A DNA stretch of 64,000 bases from JADLHS01 sp049840435 (GCA_049840435.1 JASGKY010000060.1:1-64000); one strand, 5' to 3'. Counted from the first letter of the stretch, positions 36,533 to 46,284 are shown. Notes: generated by a model from the letters alone, not told the origin. Program-made: numbers and translations.

Positions 36533-37189
36533 TTGTACTGCGCCCGGCGTGGCAACTACAAAACACAAAATGGTACAGTTAAACTGGGTCTGGACGGCTT
36601 GGCCGTGCCCGACAAAATCCAATACGGTTACCGCATCAGTCAGGCGTTGGATGGGAATCCCAATTATCCCAACCTCGGCCCGCTGGTGACGCGTTTGCGC
36701 ACGTCCACCGACCAGTTGTCGGAGTCGTACACGGACGCGCAAACGGCCCGGCAGATCGCCAAGTCGAAGACGTCCATTCAGGACGATGACACGGCGGGGT
36801 TTGACCTGCTGGTGGCCGAGGTGGCGCGGGCCGTGCAGACGGATAGCGGCGGGGACAAGGCCAAGATCGAGAGTGCGGGTTTCAGCGTGCGGGCCGAGCG
36901 GACGCCGCCGAGCCCGTTGCCTGCCCCGACGGATCTGCAGGCGGTGGCGAGCGCGTTCGCGGGCAGCGCGGACTTGTCCTGGCAGTTGGATCGGGAAGCG
37001 CGGTTGTTCCTGATCGAACGGGCGGAGGACGCGGAGGAGTTGACCTTCCGTCAGATCGCCACGGCCACGAAAAAGTCGACCTCGGTCAACTCCATGGTGA
37101 GCGGGAAGAAGTATTGGTTCCGCACCGCCGCAGTCGGTCCGGCCGGACAAAGTCCCTGGAGTGATCCGGTGCCGTTGTTCGCGCCCTGA
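36533..37189 (+). CDS. Fibronectin type III domain protein
   Basis: The N-terminal part, KLGLDGLAVPDKIQYGYRIS and QALDGNPNYPNLGPLVTRLR with TDAQTARQIAKSKTSIQD, matches a helical domain common in verrucomicrobial proteins. The C-terminal ~90 residues (PAPTDLQAVASAFAGSADLS, then MVSGKKYWFRTAAVGPAGQS PWSDP pattern) are an FN3 domain. About 218 residues, no signal peptide. The start is uncertain: the frame opens with TTG at 36533, and the usual family start would be close to KLGLDG, so a small frameshift before it is possible. Role unknown. Confidence 0.65.
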   Translation: MYCARRGNYKTQNGTVKLGLDGLAVPDKIQYGYRISQALDGNPNYPNLGPLVTRLRTSTDQLSESYTDAQTARQIAKSKTSIQDDDTAGFDLLVAEVARAVQTDSGGDKAKIESAGFSVRAERTPPSPLPAPTDLQAVASAFAGSADLSWQLDREARLFLIERAEDAEELTFRQIATATKKSTSVNSMVSGKKYWFRTAAVGPAGQSPWSDPVPLFAP

Positions 37190-37326
37190 TGGCGAAGGAT
37201 TGCGGCGCCGCAGCAGCGTCGCCCTACCCCACACCAGCGGAACATGGCTTGGTCAGCGTGTTCCGCTGTTTATTTATCCCGGACGCGGCCCCGGTGGAAA
37301 TCGAACTGCCAGAGGGAAAGAAAGAC
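37190..37326. other. Intergenic, convergent gene ends
   Basis: No gene. The GC-rich GCGGCGCCGCAGCAGCGTCGCC stretch just after the FN3 stop is palindromic and may terminate transcription, though no T run follows. Confidence 0.3.
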
Positions 37327-37524
37327 TCAGCGCGGCAGGCGGTAAACAAAGTACAGGATGGTGGCAAACACCGCTGACACGAACAACCCGACGATGATCG
37401 AATACTTGATGATCAGACGTTGTTTGCGCCGGTAGCTGCTCCCGCCCTGTCCCGGCAGCAGATAATAACGTTCCTTTTCCTCCGGGCGTTCCCGTGGAGT
37501 CAACTTGGATGATGCCGATGCCAT
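37327..37524 (-). CDS. Small single-TM protein, 65 residues
   Basis: ATG 37524 gives MASASSKLTPRERPEEKERY, a charged cytoplasmic tail with a YYLLPGQGGSSYRRK segment. One membrane helix (YSIIVGLFVSAVFATILYFV) follows and the protein ends YRLPR. Basic residues before the helix place the N-terminus inside. No family name known; similar small proteins accompany verrucomicrobial housekeeping genes. Confidence 0.6.
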   Translation of the reverse strand: MASASSKLTPRERPEEKERYYLLPGQGGSSYRRKQRLIIKYSIIVGLFVSAVFATILYFVYRLPR

Positions 37525-37742
37525 TTTCGCCTTCCCGATTAGATTCCTTTTCCCGCAACAACCGTTTCGGAACGGGATGAGTATAGGTCAAAGCAGGGGC
37601 GCATCGCAAGAAATGCAGTACGCTGACAGGCAGTCAGAAGCATTGGGCCTCCTGTTTGAGCCTGACCCGCCTCAGCCGGAAACTCGGCAGTCGGCGCAAA
37701 GGTAGATGCGACGCGAGCACAGGCCAACGGCATCGTTCCGGT

Positions 37743-39119
37743 TTAGACCGTCACGATTTTCCCCGGTTGCGGCTGGATGACTTTGATCTTGGGATGGCGC
37801 GAGCGGATCTGTTCCTCGAACCACTTGCGAGAGTCATCATCACCGTGCCCGAGCAACACTGTGCGCGGCGAAACCTGGCCGACAAAATCCAGCAAGTCAT
37901 CGCGATTGGCGTGGGCGGTGAGATCAAAATCCTGCACCTCACAGTGCCGCGTCACCCGCCCCGCGCCGGGACTGAATACAAAGGTCTCGCCGGGCTTGGA
38001 AACTTTCAACCGTCCGCCCGGCGTGTCCGGATCTGCGTAACCGACGAAGAAGATGGATTGCTTCTCATCGCCGATCATGCGGACCGCCAGATCGTGCGCG
38101 GCGGTTTTTTCGGTCATCATGCCGGAAGTGACGACAAAAATCCGTCCGCCAGTGAGTTTCATCTTCTCTACCTGCCCGGCATCCAGCACGATTAAATTCA
38201 ATTCCTCATGCAATTGCAGGTTGCTGTGATTGCGATTGGCGCGATGCGCTTCCAGATCGTAAATCTCCGTGAACACCCGTCCCAATCCGCCAATATAGAT
38301 GGGTTGTTCCTTGAGTTTTCCCTCGCGGATGAGCAACGCCAGCATGGCGAGAATTTCCTGGGTGCGCCCCAAGGCGAACGAAGGAATCATCACGCAGCCT
38401 TTGCGCTTGATGGCTTTTTGAATGGCTGCCACCAACCGATCCACTTCGGAGGCACGCGTCACGCCCTTCGGCACGGCCCGATTGCCGCGGGTGGTTTCCA
38501 TGATGAGCACGTCGGCTTTGACGCCATCGAACCGCGCCGCGCGTAGAATGGTTTGATCATGAAAACAGACATCGCCGGTATAGAACACCGTCTCCTTTTG
38601 CCCGCGTAACATGATCCCCGCTGATCCCAGCGTGTGACCGGCGTCGTAAAACTCCAGCGAGGGCGACCAAGCGCCGGACTTGGATTTTTCGTAAGCGGCC
38701 CATTCGACTTCGCGATTATACCGGAAGCCCTGAAAACGTGGGGCGATATCGTCCACTTCATCGTGGGTAAAAAGCGGATAATCCTTGATCCCCAATTCAT
38801 CCCGCTGCCGGGTCATCACGTTTACGGAATTGTGCAGGACCCGCTCAATGATGAAATAGCTCTGCTCCGGCAACACTACGTGAGCCTTTGGAAAATACCG
38901 CAGTGCCAGCGGCAACGAGCCAACGTGATCATGATGGCAGTGTGAAATGGCAATGGCATCCACGGCCTCGTTCTGCACCGCACGATACAGCGGCAAAGCG
39001 TCACGCCCCTCGCGCTTGGGATGCATTCCCGCATCAAGCAAGATGCGATGGTCTTCGAGATCAATGAACCAGGAGCTGGCCCCGATGTCGGTATCGGGAT
39101 TAAGATTGGCGATGCGCAT
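37743..39119 (-). CDS. Metallo-beta-lactamase/beta-CASP ribonuclease (CPSF/Ysh1-like)
   Basis: ATG 39119 (MRIANLNPDTDIGASSWFID) is preferred; a 33-residue upstream extension is open but not family-like. SHCHHDHVGSLPLALRYFPK is the HxHxDH zinc motif. FYDAGHTLGSAGIMLRGQKE and FYTGDVCFHDQTIL supply the further metal ligands. IPSFALGRTQEILAMLALLI and VVTSGMMTEKT mark the beta-CASP domain, and VLLGHGDDDSRKWFEEQI the final histidine motif. About 458 residues. It should cleave or trim RNA using two zinc ions in the cytoplasm. It is divergent from the GH42 gene. Confidence 0.85.
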   Translation of the reverse strand: MRIANLNPDTDIGASSWFIDLEDHRILLDAGMHPKREGRDALPLYRAVQNEAVDAIAISHCHHDHVGSLPLALRYFPKAHVVLPEQSYFIIERVLHNSVNVMTRQRDELGIKDYPLFTHDEVDDIAPRFQGFRYNREVEWAAYEKSKSGAWSPSLEFYDAGHTLGSAGIMLRGQKETVFYTGDVCFHDQTILRAARFDGVKADVLIMETTRGNRAVPKGVTRASEVDRLVAAIQKAIKRKGCVMIPSFALGRTQEILAMLALLIREGKLKEQPIYIGGLGRVFTEIYDLEAHRANRNHSNLQLHEELNLIVLDAGQVEKMKLTGGRIFVVTSGMMTEKTAAHDLAVRMIGDEKQSIFFVGYADPDTPGGRLKVSKPGETFVFSPGAGRVTRHCEVQDFDLTAHANRDDLLDFVGQVSPRTVLLGHGDDDSRKWFEEQIRSRHPKIKVIQPQPGKIVTV

Positions 39120-39355
39120 AATGAAGCGTTGCGTTTGGTAACCTGCCGGAAACCGCGCCCCCTCACCAGAGAAATAACGGCCCGCCAAACAAATGCCCAG
39201 ACGCGTCCCACGAGACACCGCCGCAACCGTGCCGCAGTGCTATCCGGCCGCAAAAATTCTCTGCGAGTTTTCCGTTGCAGCCAGAGCAGCGGCGGCGTTA
39301 AGTTCAAGCCAACGGCAACCCCCGCATCCAACAACAACCAAACGCATAAGGACCT
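39120..39355. promoter_or_regulatory. Divergent promoter region
   Basis: About 236 bases between the beta-CASP nuclease and the GH42 gene. AAGGA at about 39347-39351 is the ribosome-binding site for ATG 39356. The promoters themselves are not obvious. Confidence 0.4.
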
Positions 39356-41455
39356 ATGTATTTCGGCGTTGATTATCATCCTGAGCAGTGGGTCTTCCCC
39401 TACGGTGGAACTCCCGAAAATCCCGAAGCCCAATGGCAGGCCGACGCGGAGCTGATGGTCGCCGCCGGCTTCAACGTCGTGCGCATCGGGGAATTCTGCT
39501 GGGGCCTTTGCGAACCGCAGGAGGGGAAATTTGATTTTGCGTGGTTACGCCGCGTCATGGAGGTCATGGGCAAGGCGGGAATGAAAGTGGTTCTGGCCAC
39601 GCCCACCGCCGCACCGCCCATCTGGCTGGCGAAGAAGTATCCCGAGATTCTGCCACTCGACGAACGCGGCCAGGTCAAGCACGAGGGCACCCGCCGCGCC
39701 GTGTGCTTGAACAGCGACGCGTACTGGAATCACGCCAAGCGCATTGTCGAAGAGATGGCCAAAGCGCTCGGCAAGAACCCGCACCTCATCGCGTGGCAGA
39801 TTGACAACGGCGTCGGCAGCCACTTCACCGAGGCTTCGTTCAATGAAGGCTCGCGCCTCGAATGGCAAAACTGGCTCAAGCTCAAATACGACACCATCGG
39901 CAACCTGAACGACAAGATGGGACTGCGGCATTGGGGTCAGGTCGTCAGCGACTGGAGCGAAGTGCCGATGCCGATGGTCACGCCCACCCAACACAATCCC
40001 GCGCTCGTCGTGGATTGGTGTCGGTTTTGCAGCGACACCATCGTCGCCTTTGTGCGCATGCAGGCCGATCTCTTGCACGAACTCACACCTAAGGCGCCAG
40101 TCACCACGAACCTCCGCGCGCTTCGGCATCGCTTTGACCACTTCGATCTCGCCAACGTGATCGATTTCGTTTCCATCGAAAGCACCTCGGCCATCAAGCC
40201 GAAGTCCGCCGATCTGGCCTGTGAAATTGACATGCTGCGTTCGCTAAAAAAAAGCGATATCCGCGCACCTGATGGCGACACGGGCTTCTGGGTGATGGAA
40301 CAAAAGGCGGGCAATGTTTCGTGGCAGGAGGTCAACTCGCTCATCCGCCCAGGCCATCTGCGCTTGTTCACCTATCAACTCTTCTCGCGCGGCGCGACCG
40401 CCGTCCTGTTCTTCCGCTGGCGGCAACCGCGCATCGGCACGGAGAAATTCCACGGCGCCATCATGCCGCATCACCTGCGCAAGGACGCCCGCATCTACAA
40501 GGAAATTTCTCAAATCGGTGAAGAGTTGAAGATGCTCGCCCCGGCGCTGAAAGGCTCGAAGGTTGTACCGGAGGTATGCATCTTGTACACACACGACAAC
40601 GACTGGGCGCTGCAACAACCGAATCAGCCCAACAAACATTTCAGCCTGCGCGAGCACATCCAACTCATCTACAACGCGCTTCACGACAAAAACATTCAGG
40701 TGGATTTTGCACGGCCGACGGAAGATTTGTCGCAATATCGCCTCGTCTTCGCGCCCTCGCTGCACATGCTTTCGGCGGCGGAAGCAGATCGCTTGACGCT
40801 CTACGTGCAGAATGGCGGAACGCTGGTAGCCACCTTCAACACGGGGCTGGTGGATTCACATCACATCGCCCCGGACAGCGGCTACCCGCATAACCTGACC
40901 GACTTGTTCGGACTGGAAGTGTTGGAGTTCGACACCCTGCCGCCGGGGGAAGAAAACCATCTCACTTTCAAAGGTTCATTCCCAACATCACACCTGCACT
41001 CGGCGCGCGTCTGGTGCGATCTCATCGAAGCCAAGGGTTGCCAGGTGCTCGCTTCCTACGCGAAGGATTTCTACGCCGGCAAACCCGCCATCACGCTCAA
41101 CACCTACGGCCTCGGCAAGGCGATCTATCTCGGCACGATGTGTCAGCAGCATTTCTACAACGATCTCGTGGGATGGCTGCGACAGCTCTGCACTCTGCAT
41201 CCGTTGCTCAAAGTGCCGGAAAACGTCGAAGTCAGCTTGCGACAAACGGAAGACTCGAAGGTTTATTTCCTGCTGAACCATCAGAATTCGCCCGTACGCA
41301 TCCAGTTTTACAAACCGATGCACGACTTCCTCACCGGCACGACATTCTCTGGCAACTACGATCTGCCCCCGCACGGTGTGTTAGTGCTGGATGAACATCC
41401 GGAGCATAAACAAACGGCTCCGGTGGAGAAATCGGCGGAGGCGGAAGTAGCTTAA
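39356..41455 (+). CDS. GH42 beta-galactosidase-type protein lacking the acid/base Glu
   Basis: MYFGVDYHPEQWVFPYGG is the GH42 start and KFDFAWLRRVMEVMGKAGMK continues the TIM barrel. GH42 enzymes normally carry the acid/base glutamate in a WQxDNE motif; here it reads IAWQIDNGVGSH, so the residue at position 152 is Gly. The nucleophile glutamate is present in FWVMEQKAGNVSW (E315). A trimerisation-type domain (LREHIQLIYNALHDKNIQVD, MLSAAEADRLTLYVQNGGTL) and a C-terminal beta domain follow. 699 residues, no signal peptide. It may be inactive, use another acid, or act on different glycosides. Confidence 0.85.
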   Translation: MYFGVDYHPEQWVFPYGGTPENPEAQWQADAELMVAAGFNVVRIGEFCWGLCEPQEGKFDFAWLRRVMEVMGKAGMKVVLATPTAAPPIWLAKKYPEILPLDERGQVKHEGTRRAVCLNSDAYWNHAKRIVEEMAKALGKNPHLIAWQIDNGVGSHFTEASFNEGSRLEWQNWLKLKYDTIGNLNDKMGLRHWGQVVSDWSEVPMPMVTPTQHNPALVVDWCRFCSDTIVAFVRMQADLLHELTPKAPVTTNLRALRHRFDHFDLANVIDFVSIESTSAIKPKSADLACEIDMLRSLKKSDIRAPDGDTGFWVMEQKAGNVSWQEVNSLIRPGHLRLFTYQLFSRGATAVLFFRWRQPRIGTEKFHGAIMPHHLRKDARIYKEISQIGEELKMLAPALKGSKVVPEVCILYTHDNDWALQQPNQPNKHFSLREHIQLIYNALHDKNIQVDFARPTEDLSQYRLVFAPSLHMLSAAEADRLTLYVQNGGTLVATFNTGLVDSHHIAPDSGYPHNLTDLFGLEVLEFDTLPPGEENHLTFKGSFPTSHLHSARVWCDLIEAKGCQVLASYAKDFYAGKPAITLNTYGLGKAIYLGTMCQQHFYNDLVGWLRQLCTLHPLLKVPENVEVSLRQTEDSKVYFLLNHQNSPVRIQFYKPMHDFLTGTTFSGNYDLPPHGVLVLDEHPEHKQTAPVEKSAEAEVA

Positions 41456-41457
41456 TT

Positions 41458-42078
41458 GTGAGCCGAGCAAGCGACGACACTCCAGCGCAGAACAAGACCG
41501 CAGCGAAGAAAACCAAACGCATAGCAGCGATCACCGCTATTGTGCTCGCCACTTACGTCGTCAGCGCGGGACCAGCCTTATGGTTGATGCGGCGCGAACT
41601 TGTCGCTGAAGGTGTAATCCAACTTGTCTACAAGCCGCTGGGGTTATTGGACGAATGGAGGCCATTCTTGCTCTACCAGCGTTGGTGGTACTATACAAAG
41701 GAAGAGCGTGAAGTGATCTTGGCCGAGGAAACATGGACGGGATCACAGTGGTTGCAGCATGCCATAACGCAACTTGAGAAACGAGGCGCACCGCCAACAA
41801 CATTAACACTGGCGCCTGACCGAAAAGAATGGGCAGCCAAGGGATATTTGCTGTTCGTAAAAGGTTGGGCCGCCTTTGAAAGCCATTCCAGTCATGATTC
41901 CGCTCGGATCGGGGATATCGGTTTGTTGCGGACTTCGGATGGGGCTTTCTACACCAACGATTTCCACTATTGCCTAGGCGAATCTGAATACCACGGCAGT
42001 AAACAAGCTCAGCCTAACAACTTCCTCGATTTCTTGGAACGATACGGCAACACGCAAAAGTGGAAGCAGCTGCCATAG
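41458..42078 (+). CDS. Membrane-anchored hypothetical protein
   Basis: GTG 41458, two bases after the GH42 stop, begins a 206-residue protein: a lysine-rich N-terminus, one membrane helix (IAAITAIVLATYVVSAGPAL) and a soluble domain with LLDEWRPFLLYQRWWYYTKE, SQWLQHAITQLEKRGAPPTT and FYTNDFHYCLGESEYHG. The close spacing implies an operon with the GH42 gene. No family recognised. Confidence 0.6.
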   Translation: MSRASDDTPAQNKTAAKKTKRIAAITAIVLATYVVSAGPALWLMRRELVAEGVIQLVYKPLGLLDEWRPFLLYQRWWYYTKEEREVILAEETWTGSQWLQHAITQLEKRGAPPTTLTLAPDRKEWAAKGYLLFVKGWAAFESHSSHDSARIGDIGLLRTSDGAFYTNDFHYCLGESEYHGSKQAQPNNFLDFLERYGNTQKWKQLP

Positions 42079-42503
42079 TTGATTTGATCATCAAACCGAT
42101 AAGAATGCGATTCAAGCTCCCAAGGGGCAGCCTTGTTTCCGCCACAAGACCACGACGAACCGGCTGTTTACCAGCACCTTGCCGCATTTTATCCGCATCA
42201 ATTCCGAGATCATAAGAATTACCGCTTTTGTTTAGTCTTTTAGGTTAATCACCGCCCGTATCGCTCCGATGTTATGCGTGTAGGTAGTAGAGCTGTTGCG
42301 TAAGGAAAGTTTCTGAATCGCGCAGGAGGTTCAACTGGGTCGGTTTGTTACCCATTCCGAAGCCGCACCCGGATGGTCATTGCCGGACAGTGCAGCGGTC
42401 AAAACGGAATCTATAAGCAACAGACAAGAAACCCGTAACCAGCCTGAAAACAGCTTCTTTGGCGACAGCCAATTCTGCCACGCAACAAGATGTAAAGCTC
42501 AAC
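42079..42503. other. Intergenic, no gene seen
   Basis: About 425 bases before the peroxidase gene. A TTG-initiated extension of that gene (42459) reaches into it. No RNA gene or other frame is evident. Confidence 0.3.
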
Positions 42504-43592
42504 ATGGCATTAATGCATTCTCAAGTTAGCCAGCCGGCGCCATCGCAATTGGATCATGGTTTGAAACGCTATCAGGGTTTCGTAAGAGCGCTGATCCTGG
42601 CGATTGGCGGGATGCTCACTTGGAGTCCAGCCACTCGCTCTGAGGCTGCTGAAACTAATTCGCCGGTGAATGATTCAGCCACCTTGCTGATCCGGGCGCG
42701 CACCCGAGAACCCATCCGGCCAGTACCACAGTCCATCCCGTTGGATGGTCGCAAGGTTGCCTTGGGCAAAAAGCTTTTCCACGAAACCGCACTCTCCAAA
42801 GACAACACTGTTTCCTGCGTCAGTTGCCATGATTTGCACAAGGGCGGCACAGATCGGCGCGTTCGTTCCGTCGGGATTCATCAGACCGAGGGAGAGATCA
42901 ATGCCCCCACTGTTTTCAACAGTGGTATGCACTTCAAACAATTCTGGGACGGACGGGCGGATACACTCGCCGACCAAGTGGACGGCCCCATCCAAACGGA
43001 CAAGGAGATGGGCTCTACCTGGCCGGAAATCGTCAACAAGCTGCAAGCCATCCCTGCTTACGCCACCGCCTTCCATGAAATTTATCCGGACGGCATCCAA
43101 CGCGCGAATGTCAAAGATGCCATTGCGGAATTTGAAAAATCTCTCATCACGCCAAATTCACGCTTCGATAAATATTTGCGCGGCGACAACGCCGCCATCA
43201 CCGATGATGAAAAGGAAGGTTATAGAAAATTCAAAGGCTATGGCTGCATCACCTGCCACCAAGGCGCCAATGTAGGCGGAAACTTGTTTCAACCGCTCGG
43301 AGTCATGGGGGATTATTTCGGCGACCGCGGAAATATCACCAAGGCTGACTTGGGACGCTACAACGTAACAGGCAATGAGGAGGATAAATTCACGTTCAAA
43401 GTTCCGGGCTTGCGCAACATCGCCTTGACCGCGCCTTATTTTCACGATGGCTCCGCCCAGACACTTGAAGACGCCGTCGCGGTCATGGCGAAGTATCAGC
43501 TAGATCGGGAACTTCCGCCCAAAGACAAGGAGCAGATCGTTCTCTTCCTCAAATCGCTTACGGGGGAGTACAACGGCAAGCTGCTGGAATGA
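42504..43592 (+). CDS. Di-haem cytochrome c peroxidase (MauG/CcpA family)
   Basis: Two c-type haem motifs are present: SCVSCHD and GCITCHQGANVGGNLF. IPLDGRKVALGKKLFHETAL precedes haem 1, and INAPTVFNSGMHFKQFWDGR and VPGLRNIALTAPYFHDGSAQ are the conserved MauG/CCP blocks, the last carrying the C-terminal methionine/tyrosine-type ligand region. A hydrophobic leader (FVRALILAIGGMLTWSPATR) follows a 20-residue N-tail, so export to the periplasm is expected. ATG 42504 is preferred over TTG 42459. The stop overlaps the sensor kinase start by four bases (ATGA), so the two proteins are made together. Confidence 0.85.
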   Translation: MALMHSQVSQPAPSQLDHGLKRYQGFVRALILAIGGMLTWSPATRSEAAETNSPVNDSATLLIRARTREPIRPVPQSIPLDGRKVALGKKLFHETALSKDNTVSCVSCHDLHKGGTDRRVRSVGIHQTEGEINAPTVFNSGMHFKQFWDGRADTLADQVDGPIQTDKEMGSTWPEIVNKLQAIPAYATAFHEIYPDGIQRANVKDAIAEFEKSLITPNSRFDKYLRGDNAAITDDEKEGYRKFKGYGCITCHQGANVGGNLFQPLGVMGDYFGDRGNITKADLGRYNVTGNEEDKFTFKVPGLRNIALTAPYFHDGSAQTLEDAVAVMAKYQLDRELPPKDKEQIVLFLKSLTGEYNGKLLE

Positions 43593-45766
43593 AGAGAGCC
43601 TTCCTATTGATCGCCGTGATTGTCGCCCTCGCGGCGACGTCGATTTTCTTGCGCCAAAAGGCCGGCGAGTTCAGTGACGATCAACACAATGGCTTTCAGA
43701 CCGCGCTCTGGCAAATCAAGCACCTGGACATCACATTCAACGAAGACCTGCTCGCTGCCCGTTTCGCATTGCTTGATAACTATGATGACTTTCAGACCCG
43801 GACCGCGCAGATGCAGCAAAGCCTGGAAGTGCTGACCAAGCCACCGGCGTTCATTACGTCCATCGGACAACAAGCCATTGCGCAAGCTCGTAAAAAATAT
43901 CTGGGGGTGCTCGAGAAAAGACAAAAACTCTTTGAGCGGTTCAAAACTCAGAACGCCGCGACCAGCAATTCCCGCCGCTACCTGCCCGTGGCCTTGGAGG
44001 AACTGGCACGCCGGCTTCAAGAAAAGCAGACAAAAACTCCAGACGATTTGGAGCTACAAGCCATCAACGCGGATCTGAGCCGTTTGATTTTGAATCGATT
44101 ATCAACTTCCGATGCCACTTTGGAACAGGCCCAGTTGCGGATGCAGCAGTTCAAGGATTGGTGCATCCAGCACCCTCAGCATCCGGAAGCCCATTTCGCC
44201 GCCAGTCTGGCCCGGCACGCGCAAATCATTTTGAGCGGCCAAGGTGAGGTGGATGCGCTCACTTATCAACTCATGGCCTTGCCAACCGCTGAAGCGATTC
44301 AAGATTTGTTTGATGCCTATCAAACCGAAGTAACCAGCGCGCTGGGCCGCACTCAGCAATATCGCGCGCTGCTCTATATGCTCGGCCTCGTCACGCTGAT
44401 CATTCTCGGTTACGGCTTCAAGGCATTGAGCGCTGCCAATTTGAACTTGGAACAGCGCGTGCGCGAACGAACAGCAGACCTGGAAGCGGAAGTCGCCGAA
44501 CGCAAGACCACCGAAGAAAAACTGCGGGAGACTCTGCAATCATTGGCTGCCATCAATAACGTTCTGGATAGAGCCTGCATTATCGCCCGGACGGACCGAC
44601 AAGGGAACATCACCTATGCCAATGACAATTTCTGCCGCATCTCAGGATACTCCCGGGAAGAGTTGCTCAACCAGAACCACCGCATCCTTAAGTCAAGCGA
44701 CCATTCCGACACTTTCTTCAAAGAAATGTGGAAGACGATCGCCAGCGGCGAGGTCTGGCATGGAGAAATCAAGAACATTGCCAAGAACGGCACGGCGTAT
44801 TGGGTCAACACCACCATCGGCCCCATGCTCGACGAACAGGGCAAGCCCAAAGGCTTCATGGCCATCCGAACCGACATCACAGAGCGCAAGCGTATCGAAA
44901 CCGAGGTCGCGCAAGTAAACCGCCAGCTTATTGAAGCCTCGCGGCAGGCCGGCATGGCGGAAGTGGCCACCGGGGTTTTGCACAATGTCGGCAACGTGCT
45001 GAACAGCGTCAATGTTTCAGCCACCCTTGTCACGGACTCCATCCAGGCCTCGAAAGTGTCCAGTCTGCCCAAAGTGGTGGCGCTTCTGGACGCACACACT
45101 GCCAATCTCGGCCAGTTCTTTACCAGCGACCCAAAAGGAACTGGTTTGCCGCATTATTTACGACAGCTCAGTACGCATCTCACGCAAGAGCAACAGAGAG
45201 TTTTGGAAGAATTAAGTTCACTCCGAAAAAATGTGGAACACATCAAAGACATAGTCGCGATGCAACAAAGTTTCGCCAAGGTCTGCGGTGTATCGGAAAC
45301 GATTCATGTGACCGAGCTGATCGAAGATGCCATTCGCATGAACAATGTGTCTCTCCAGCGACACGCGGTTTCCGTGCGCAAAGATTTACCGGCGTTACCG
45401 CCCATTAACGTCGACAAACACAAGGCGCTCCAGATTTTGGTGAACCTCATTCGTAACGCCAAGCATGCCTGCAACGATTCCGGGCGAGACGACAAGCAGC
45501 TCGTCATCAGCGCCATCAGTAGCGAGACGGCAGTTAAAATTTCAGTCGCTGATAACGGCGTGGGCATCCCAGCAGAAAACCTGAATCGCATCTTCAATCA
45601 TGGTTTCACCACTAAAAAAGCCGGACACGGCTTTGGTCTGCACAGCGGCGCAAATGCCGCCAGGGAAATGGGCGGCACATTGACCGTTCAAAGTGACGGT
45701 GTCGGCAAGGGGGCTATCTTTACAGTAGAACTACCGTTCCAACCACCGCAGAAAGTCAACGGTTAA
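43589..45766 (+). CDS. DAHL-PAS sensor histidine kinase
   Basis: 725 residues. An N-terminal membrane anchor (AFLLIAVIVALAATSIFL) leads into a periplasmic helical DAHL-type domain (NGFQTALWQIKHLDITFNED, LAARFALLDNYDDFQTRTAQ). A second helix (ALLYMLGLVTLIILGYGFKA, ~260-279), a coiled coil and a PAS/PAC domain follow (~325-435; NDNFCRISGYSREELLNQNH). The phospho-acceptor block is atypical: GVLHNVGNVLNSVNV (H465). ATP-binding boxes are clear: NLIRNAKHACND, DNGVGIPAENL and HGFGLHSGANAAREMGG. It autophosphorylates in response to an envelope signal. Coupling to the peroxidase suggests a redox or haem-linked cue. No response regulator gene is adjacent. Confidence 0.85.
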   Translation: MKRAFLLIAVIVALAATSIFLRQKAGEFSDDQHNGFQTALWQIKHLDITFNEDLLAARFALLDNYDDFQTRTAQMQQSLEVLTKPPAFITSIGQQAIAQARKKYLGVLEKRQKLFERFKTQNAATSNSRRYLPVALEELARRLQEKQTKTPDDLELQAINADLSRLILNRLSTSDATLEQAQLRMQQFKDWCIQHPQHPEAHFAASLARHAQIILSGQGEVDALTYQLMALPTAEAIQDLFDAYQTEVTSALGRTQQYRALLYMLGLVTLIILGYGFKALSAANLNLEQRVRERTADLEAEVAERKTTEEKLRETLQSLAAINNVLDRACIIARTDRQGNITYANDNFCRISGYSREELLNQNHRILKSSDHSDTFFKEMWKTIASGEVWHGEIKNIAKNGTAYWVNTTIGPMLDEQGKPKGFMAIRTDITERKRIETEVAQVNRQLIEASRQAGMAEVATGVLHNVGNVLNSVNVSATLVTDSIQASKVSSLPKVVALLDAHTANLGQFFTSDPKGTGLPHYLRQLSTHLTQEQQRVLEELSSLRKNVEHIKDIVAMQQSFAKVCGVSETIHVTELIEDAIRMNNVSLQRHAVSVRKDLPALPPINVDKHKALQILVNLIRNAKHACNDSGRDDKQLVISAISSETAVKISVADNGVGIPAENLNRIFNHGFTTKKAGHGFGLHSGANAAREMGGTLTVQSDGVGKGAIFTVELPFQPPQKVNG

Positions 45767-45876
45767 CCCGCACGTTCACGAGAGACGTAAATCAGTATCG
45801 AAAAAAAGTCTCAACAATCTTGGCTCGTAAAACATGCTGGATTGATTAAGCTCACAAGCAGGATTTGCGGAACAAC

Positions 45877-46284
45877 ATGTTACCTCCCCCGAAACAACGC
45901 CCCCGCCCGCGCGGCGCGGGCCTCAGCGCCAAGCAGCGCGTGCTCGCACAATGGCGAGGCGTGGACGTTTCGCAAATTGAAAAGGCCCAGAAGGTCTGTG
46001 CCCGGACCGTCGGTGAACTGGTGCCTCAGGTATTGAGCGGCTTCCGCATCGAACAGAAGCGTGGGGAAATCGAAATCGTGAAGGTGTGGAATGATTTGAT
46101 TGACCCAAACGTAACCGCTCATGCCCAACCGACAGGCCTGAACAAAGGCACGTTATTTGTGACAGTGGATAACAACGTCTGGCTCAGCGAGATCGTTCGC
46201 TACAAACGTAAGGAAATCCTCGAACGCCTCCAGCACAGCTTTGGCAGCGAGGTCATCAAACGTATTTCCTTCCGCGTCGGCTAA
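45877..46284 (+). CDS. DUF721 (DciA-like) protein
   Basis: ATG 45877 is chosen over the TTG at 45865. MLPPPKQRPRPRGAGLSAKQ is a basic N-terminus. VWNDLIDPNVTAHAQPTGLN and KGTLFVTVDNNVWLSEIVRY with KEILERLQHSFG match the DUF721/KH-like domain ('W..v.....A.h..P..l..G.L.v.v.s..W...L'). DciA proteins of this group assist DnaB helicase loading. 135 residues. It stands 111 bases after the kinase and about 90 before carA. Confidence 0.75.
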   Translation: MLPPPKQRPRPRGAGLSAKQRVLAQWRGVDVSQIEKAQKVCARTVGELVPQVLSGFRIEQKRGEIEIVKVWNDLIDPNVTAHAQPTGLNKGTLFVTVDNNVWLSEIVRYKRKEILERLQHSFGSEVIKRISFRVG

